From Brachybacterium sacelli (lineage in GTDB: Bacteria; Actinomycetota; Actinomycetes; Actinomycetales; Dermabacteraceae): a DNA stretch of 64,000 nt. Location: the NCBI RefSeq assembly GCF_017876545.1, contig NZ_JAGIOD010000001.1, forward strand, positions 1,116,001 to 1,180,000. Reading direction: 5' to 3'. Below the pieces are notes generated by a model that was not told the origin of the DNA, ran no database searches, and saw nothing but the letters and a program-made list of their open reading frames with translations. This document shows, one piece after another, positions 59,835 through 64,000 of the stretch (position 1 is the first letter of the stretch; each line of letters begins with the position of its first letter). A program made the position numbers and the translations under genes.

Positions 59835-61069
59835 CGGCGGGGACCACGCCCGCGCGCATCGCGATCGTCGGGACGGGACCGGCAGGGATCGCCGCGGCCG
59901 ACGCCCTCCGCGCCGCCGGGCACGACGGGGAGATCGTGATCGTCGGCGAGGAGGCCCATGCGCCCTACGACCGGCCGCCGCTGTCGAAGCAGGTCCTCGC
60001 CGGCACCTGGCCGCTGGAGAAGGCGCGGCTGCGCACCCGGGACGAGCTCGCCGCCGCCGGGACCGACCTGCAGCTGTCCACGCGAGCGGTCTCCCTGGAC
60101 GTCGAGGCGCACCGGCTCGAGCTCGACTCCGGGCGCAGCCTGCCCTATGACGCCCTGCTCATCGCGAGCGGGGTCCGCGCCCGCACGCTGCCCGCGGCGC
60201 AGGGGCTGACCGGGGTGCACCTGCTGCGCGGGCTCGACGACGCCCTTGCGCTGCGCACCGCCCTGGCCGGCGCGCAGCGGGTCGCCGTCGTCGGCTCCGG
60301 CTTCCTCGGCGCCGAGGTGGCGGCGGTGTGCCGGACCCACGGCAGGGACGTCACCCTCATCGGGTCGCGCGCTCTGCCGATGCAGGAACAGGTCGGGGAC
60401 CGGATCGGCGCGATGATCGCCGAAATGCATCACGACCACGGCGTGCACCTCGAGCTCGGCGTCCCCGCCGTCTCGTGCACCGAGGCCGACCGCCACGTCA
60501 CCGGGGTGACGCTCGCCGACGGCCGGACGATCCCGGCGGATCTGGTCGTCGTGGCGGTGGGCTCGGAGCCGGCCGTGGACTGGCTGCGGGGCAGTGCGGT
60601 GCCGCTGACCGCGGCCGATGAGGACGGCGCCGGGGGCGTGCGCTGCGATGCCACCGGGCGCGCCGCGGACGACGTCTGGGCGATCGGGGACGTCGCCGCC
60701 TGGTGGGAGCCGGGCCTGCGCCGGCATCTTCGCGTGGAGCATCGCCTGACCGCCAACGAGCACGCTCTGCGGAGCGCACAGGACATCCTCGGTCTCCCGG
60801 TCGAGCACACCCCCGCGGTCCCGTACTTCTGGTCCGACCAGTTCGACCTCAAGCTCCAGAGCTTCGGCCTGCCCGCCCGGCAGCACCGCTTCGAGGTGGT
60901 TGACGGAGCCGTCGAGGACCGACGGTTCGTGGCTGTGTGCGCGGACGACGCGGACCGGATCGTCGGCGTCGTCGGCGCCGGGATGTTCAAGGCCCTGCGT
61001 CGCTGGCGGCAGGCGCTCGCCGAAGGGCGGACCATGGAGGAGGCGGCCGCCCCGGCCCTCGCTCCCTGA
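59831..61069 (+). CDS. NAD(P)H ferredoxin reductase, FAD-dependent
   Basis: 412 residues. FAD motif IAIVGTGPAGIAAADALR at the N-terminus, second nucleotide motif VAVVGSGFLGAEVAAVC, and VWAIGDVA near the FAD end. GTG at 59831 overlaps the ferredoxin stop (GTGA). Reduces the ferredoxin that feeds the P450. Confidence 0.94.
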   Translation: MTAGTTPARIAIVGTGPAGIAAADALRAAGHDGEIVIVGEEAHAPYDRPPLSKQVLAGTWPLEKARLRTRDELAAAGTDLQLSTRAVSLDVEAHRLELDSGRSLPYDALLIASGVRARTLPAAQGLTGVHLLRGLDDALALRTALAGAQRVAVVGSGFLGAEVAAVCRTHGRDVTLIGSRALPMQEQVGDRIGAMIAEMHHDHGVHLELGVPAVSCTEADRHVTGVTLADGRTIPADLVVVAVGSEPAVDWLRGSAVPLTAADEDGAGGVRCDATGRAADDVWAIGDVAAWWEPGLRRHLRVEHRLTANEHALRSAQDILGLPVEHTPAVPYFWSDQFDLKLQSFGLPARQHRFEVVDGAVEDRRFVAVCADDADRIVGVVGAGMFKALRRWRQALAEGRTMEEAAAPALAP

Positions 61070-61104
61070 GACCGTCGCGCTCGATAGTGCTCAGGGTTCG
61101 GAAC

Positions 61105-61110
61105 TAGCGT
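61105..61110 (+). promoter_or_regulatory. -10 box of the M48 peptidase gene
   Basis: TAGCGT, giving a leader of about 38 nt that carries GGAAGGA. Confidence 0.35.
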
Positions 61111-61155
61111 CGTCCCCGTGACCCACCGTGGGCCGACGGACGGAAGGACCCCCTC

Positions 61156-62472
61156 ATGACGACGCCACCCCCAGGGACCCCGCAGCACCCAGGCGCCGAG
61201 CACGACCGGTACGGCGCCTCACCAGGCGATCCTGCCCGGCCGGGAGACCCGACGCTGTTCAACGGCTCCACCGTCCACGGGTTCACCGGGAAGCGGGGGA
61301 TCCGGCATCCGTGGGAGATGCGCCTGCTGATCACCGGTGTGGTGCTCACGATCCTCGGCTACCTCGCCTGGACCGCTCTGATCATCGGCACCGTGTACCT
61401 CTACGTCGCCGAGGGACGGCAGACCGTCGACACCCTGTGGCAGTACGTGGGTGTCCTGCCGATCTTCGTGCAGCTCGCGGTCCTGCTGCCGCTCGCTCCG
61501 ATCATCTACTGGTGGATCCGCGCCACGATGTACGCGCAGCTGCGCACCAGTGCGGTGCGGATGAGCCCCACCCAGTTCCCCGAGGGCTACCGGATCGTGG
61601 TCGAGGCCGCTCAGCAGTACGGGATGCGCCGCGTGCCCGATGCGTACGTGCAGCTGGGCAACGGCACCATCAACGCCTTCGCCGCCGGTCACGGGTTCCG
61701 CCGCTTCGTGGTGGTCTACTCCGACCTGTTCGAGATCGGCGGGGAGGTGCGTGACCCCCAGGCACTGCGCTTCGTGATCGGCCACGAGGTGGGTCACCTC
61801 GCCGCCGGCCACGTCGCCTACTTCCGCCTCGTGTTCTCCACGGTGATCAACATGATCCCGATCCTGGGCCCAGCGCTCTCCCGCTCCCAGGAATACACGG
61901 CGGACAACTTCGGCCACTCCTTCGCGCCGGCCGGTTCGCCCGGCATGATGGGGGTGCTCTCCGGAGGCAAGTACCTGGGCGCCGAGGTCAACGTGCACGA
62001 GCTGGCGGATCGTGCCGCCACCGACCCGAGCCTCTTCGTGCACTGGGTGAACCTGATGTCCTCGCATCCGGTGACCACGTGGCGGGCGCACGCGCTGCGT
62101 GACCGCTCCAAGCCCGGGGCGCTGTGGATCCGTCCCTCCGGCGCCGTGTTCCGGTCCCCGCTGCCCCCGGGCCACGTGTGGTCCTCGCAGTTCCCGACCC
62201 CCGGCGATGCCCGCGCGTTGCTGGAGGCGGCGGACCGCAGTCGCCCCGCCGGCACCAGCAAGCAGTTCGGCCGCTTCCCGGGGGCGGACTACTCCGGGCG
62301 TCCGGCCACCCGCGCCGTCCAGCTGGCAGTTCCCCAGCTCTCCGGCCGCACCACGTACGAGATCCCGTCGGGACCGTACCGGGACGACGCCCGTGGTCTG
62401 CTCACGGACCCGAGGATGAATCCCTTCGGGCGGCAGGGCCAGGAGCCGCCGCGAGAAGGCCCCGCATCCTGA
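61156..62472 (+). CDS. M48 family membrane metallopeptidase
   Basis: 438 residues. Zinc motif FVIGHEVGHLAAGH (HEVGH, about residue 213), membrane segments before it (LLITGVVLTILGYLAWTALIIGTVYLY and AVLLPLAPIIYWW) and a YTADNFG block with the third ligand region. C-terminal tail Pro/Arg-rich. HtpX/Ste24-like housekeeping of membrane proteins. ATG at 61156 with GGAAGGA upstream. Confidence 0.92.
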   Translation: MTTPPPGTPQHPGAEHDRYGASPGDPARPGDPTLFNGSTVHGFTGKRGIRHPWEMRLLITGVVLTILGYLAWTALIIGTVYLYVAEGRQTVDTLWQYVGVLPIFVQLAVLLPLAPIIYWWIRATMYAQLRTSAVRMSPTQFPEGYRIVVEAAQQYGMRRVPDAYVQLGNGTINAFAAGHGFRRFVVVYSDLFEIGGEVRDPQALRFVIGHEVGHLAAGHVAYFRLVFSTVINMIPILGPALSRSQEYTADNFGHSFAPAGSPGMMGVLSGGKYLGAEVNVHELADRAATDPSLFVHWVNLMSSHPVTTWRAHALRDRSKPGALWIRPSGAVFRSPLPPGHVWSSQFPTPGDARALLEAADRSRPAGTSKQFGRFPGADYSGRPATRAVQLAVPQLSGRTTYEIPSGPYRDDARGLLTDPRMNPFGRQGQEPPREGPAS

Positions 62473-62548
62473 CCCGCTGACCTCCGCGAGGTCCGTGCCC
62501 CGGTGTCCCACCGGTCACCCGGGAGCCGACAGAAGGGCACCGAGTGCA

Positions 62549-62554
62549 TATCCT
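62549..62554 (+). promoter_or_regulatory. -10 box of the MFS gene
   Basis: TATCCT, 6 nt before the GTG at 62561; leaderless layout. Confidence 0.5.
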
Positions 62555-62560
62555 GACCGT

Positions 62561-63991
62561 GTGATCCCCGACCCCAGCGCGCCGCCTCCTGCGGTGCGTC
62601 GCAAGCCCTTGCTCGCCGTTCTCCTCGCGCCCCTGTTCATGGCCCTGATCGCCGTGAGCGTCATCAACGTCGCGCTGACCGCGATCGGGGAGAGCCTGGA
62701 TGCTGACTCCGGCGGGCTGCAGTGGGTGATCTCCGGGTACGCGCTGGCCTTCGGCATGCTGCTGGTCCCCGCGGGGCGTGCGGGCGACGCCACCGGGCGC
62801 CGTCGCATGTTCGTCCTCGGCGTCGGCGTGTTCACCCTGGGCTCGCTGCTCAGCGGTCTCGCCCCCTCGGTGGAGATGCTCAACCTCGCCCGCATCCTGC
62901 AGGGCCTCGGCTCCGGTCTGCTGAACCCCCAGACCGTCGCCCTGATCCAGCAGCACTTCCGCGGTCACGACCGTGCCCGCGCCTTCGCCCTGTTGGCCAC
63001 GACGGTCGCCGTCGCGACCGCGATCGGCCCCGTCTTCGGCGGGGCGCTGATCGAGATCCTCGGGCCGGACCAGGGCTGGCGCTGGATGTTCCTGATGAAC
63101 ATCCCGATCGGTGTGATCGCCATCCTCGGCGCGTTCAAGTTCATCCCGGACGACAAGGCCCGCGGCCGGGCCAGACCCGACCTCGACCCGATCGGCACGA
63201 TCCTGCTGTGCCTCGCGATCCTCGGCATCATGCTCCCCTTCCTCGAGCGCGGCACCACCGCGCTGGTGTGGCTGTCCTTCCCCGCCGGCCTCGCCGTGCT
63301 GGGCCTGTGGTGGATGTGGGAGCAGCACTACAAGCGGTCCGGCCGGCCCCCGATGGTGGACACCGCGATCTTCGCCAACAAGGCGTTCCGCAACGGCATC
63401 CTCATCGTCTCGGTGTACTTCCTGGGCGCCACCAGCGTGTGGATCATCGTGCCGCTGTACCTGCAGATGCACCTGCAGCACTCGGCCTTCGAGGCCTCCC
63501 TGATGGGCTTGCCCTCGGCGACCGCGGCGGCGATCTCCTCGCAGATCGCCGGACGCTATGTGCTCACGCTGGGCCGGCGCATGGTGATCATCGGCTTCGC
63601 CGTGGCCTTCTGCGGCCTGGGCAGCACCGCGGTGCTGGCCGGCTTCGTGGAGAACGGCGCGGTCGCGTTCTGGTGGCTGGCCGCGCCGCTGACGCTGATG
63701 GGTCTCAGCCAGGGCATGACCATCTCCCCGAACCAGACCCTCACCCTGAACTCCGTCGATCCCCGCTTCGGCGGCGTCGCCGGCGGCATCCTGCAGCTCG
63801 GCCAGCGCACCGGTGCGGCTGTCGGCACGGCGATGATCCCCGGTATCATCTTCTCCCTCACCGAAGGCGGGCACGCCTGGTTCGAGGCGTTCGTCATCGC
63901 CGTGGCGATCATCATGGCGCTGACCCTCGCGGCGATGGCCGTGAGCTTCGCGGACCGTGCCCGCGAGAGGGCGAATCCGGGGGTGCTGTAG
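62561..63991 (+). CDS. MFS drug exporter, DHA2/EmrB-type
   Basis: 476 residues, about 12-14 membrane segments. Motif A-like GRAGDATGRRRMFVLG, motif C-like ATAIGPVFGGALI and the QWVISGYALAFGMLLVPAG opening are typical of the DHA2 (EmrB/QacA) family. GTG at 62561 follows TATCCT by 6 nt; a frame from 62495 has no SD. It is complete, ending 9 nt before the window end. The drug or metabolite is unknown. Confidence 0.92.
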   Translation: MIPDPSAPPPAVRRKPLLAVLLAPLFMALIAVSVINVALTAIGESLDADSGGLQWVISGYALAFGMLLVPAGRAGDATGRRRMFVLGVGVFTLGSLLSGLAPSVEMLNLARILQGLGSGLLNPQTVALIQQHFRGHDRARAFALLATTVAVATAIGPVFGGALIEILGPDQGWRWMFLMNIPIGVIAILGAFKFIPDDKARGRARPDLDPIGTILLCLAILGIMLPFLERGTTALVWLSFPAGLAVLGLWWMWEQHYKRSGRPPMVDTAIFANKAFRNGILIVSVYFLGATSVWIIVPLYLQMHLQHSAFEASLMGLPSATAAAISSQIAGRYVLTLGRRMVIIGFAVAFCGLGSTAVLAGFVENGAVAFWWLAAPLTLMGLSQGMTISPNQTLTLNSVDPRFGGVAGGILQLGQRTGAAVGTAMIPGIIFSLTEGGHAWFEAFVIAVAIIMALTLAAMAVSFADRARERANPGVL

Positions 63992-64000
63992 CCCCGGAGA

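Noticed and set aside
1..64000. CRISPR arrays, rRNA, tRNA, prophage or insertion sequences
   Set aside because: No repeat-spacer pattern, no cloverleaf-like sequence with the expected T-loop, and no transposase, integrase or phage gene was recognised.

Overview
The window is a 64-kb piece of a high-GC actinobacterial chromosome. Many start codons sit 6-8 nt downstream of a TANNNT box with no Shine-Dalgarno (SD) sequence, which fits leaderless transcripts. Gene content (YhgE/Pip protein, heterodimeric ABC exporter, many LacI regulators with carbohydrate ABC systems, stand-alone P450/ferredoxin sets) suggests Micrococcales; a Brachybacterium-like (Dermabacteraceae) host is my best guess from protein flavour only. 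No phage, plasmid, CRISPR, rRNA or tRNA gene was seen.

Layout. 0-11.9 kb is core-like: YhgE/Pip membrane protein (cut by the window edge), GluQRS, two GNATs, a coiled-coil protein, cyclophilin, MMPL transporter, AlkZ-like DNA glycosylase, rhomboid protease, a 600-bp gene-free stretch with a cluster of DnaA-box-like sequences, and pyroglutamyl peptidase behind an 18-bp tandem repeat and a large palindrome. 12-19.7 kb: a two-gene heterodimeric ABC exporter, a GH13 glucosidase, an esterase and small proteins. 19.8-28.9 kb: a probable organosulfur acquisition locus (LysR; an operon of two FMN monooxygenases, binding protein, ATPase and permease joined by 4-nt overlaps; and a divergent 870-residue fusion flavoprotein). 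28.9-34 kb: aldo/keto reductase, a kinase-methyltransferase fusion and a two-component system. 34-48.5 kb: two LacI-controlled carbohydrate modules, each with a cytoplasmic formylglycine sulfatase. One has an orphan binding protein; the other has two permeases, a tandem pair of binding proteins and a serine hydrolase. Palindromes with a central CG lie at both promoters. Together they look like uptake of intact sulfated saccharides followed by intracellular desulfation. 48.5-49.3 kb is a lower-GC patch with a small membrane protein and a broken ORF. 49.3-64 kb: CNNM/CorC-like protein, PoxB, an unknown protein coupled to ManA, a MauE-thioredoxin fusion, aldehyde dehydrogenase, a TetR-P450 // ferredoxin-reductase divergent unit, an M48 peptidase and an MFS exporter.

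The least described candidates are the sulfated-glycan module with duplicated binding proteins, the fused flavoprotein beside the monooxygenase/ABC operon, the kinase-methyltransferase fusion, the DnaA-box cluster away from dnaA, and the pcp promoter whose -10 element lies inside a tandem repeat.
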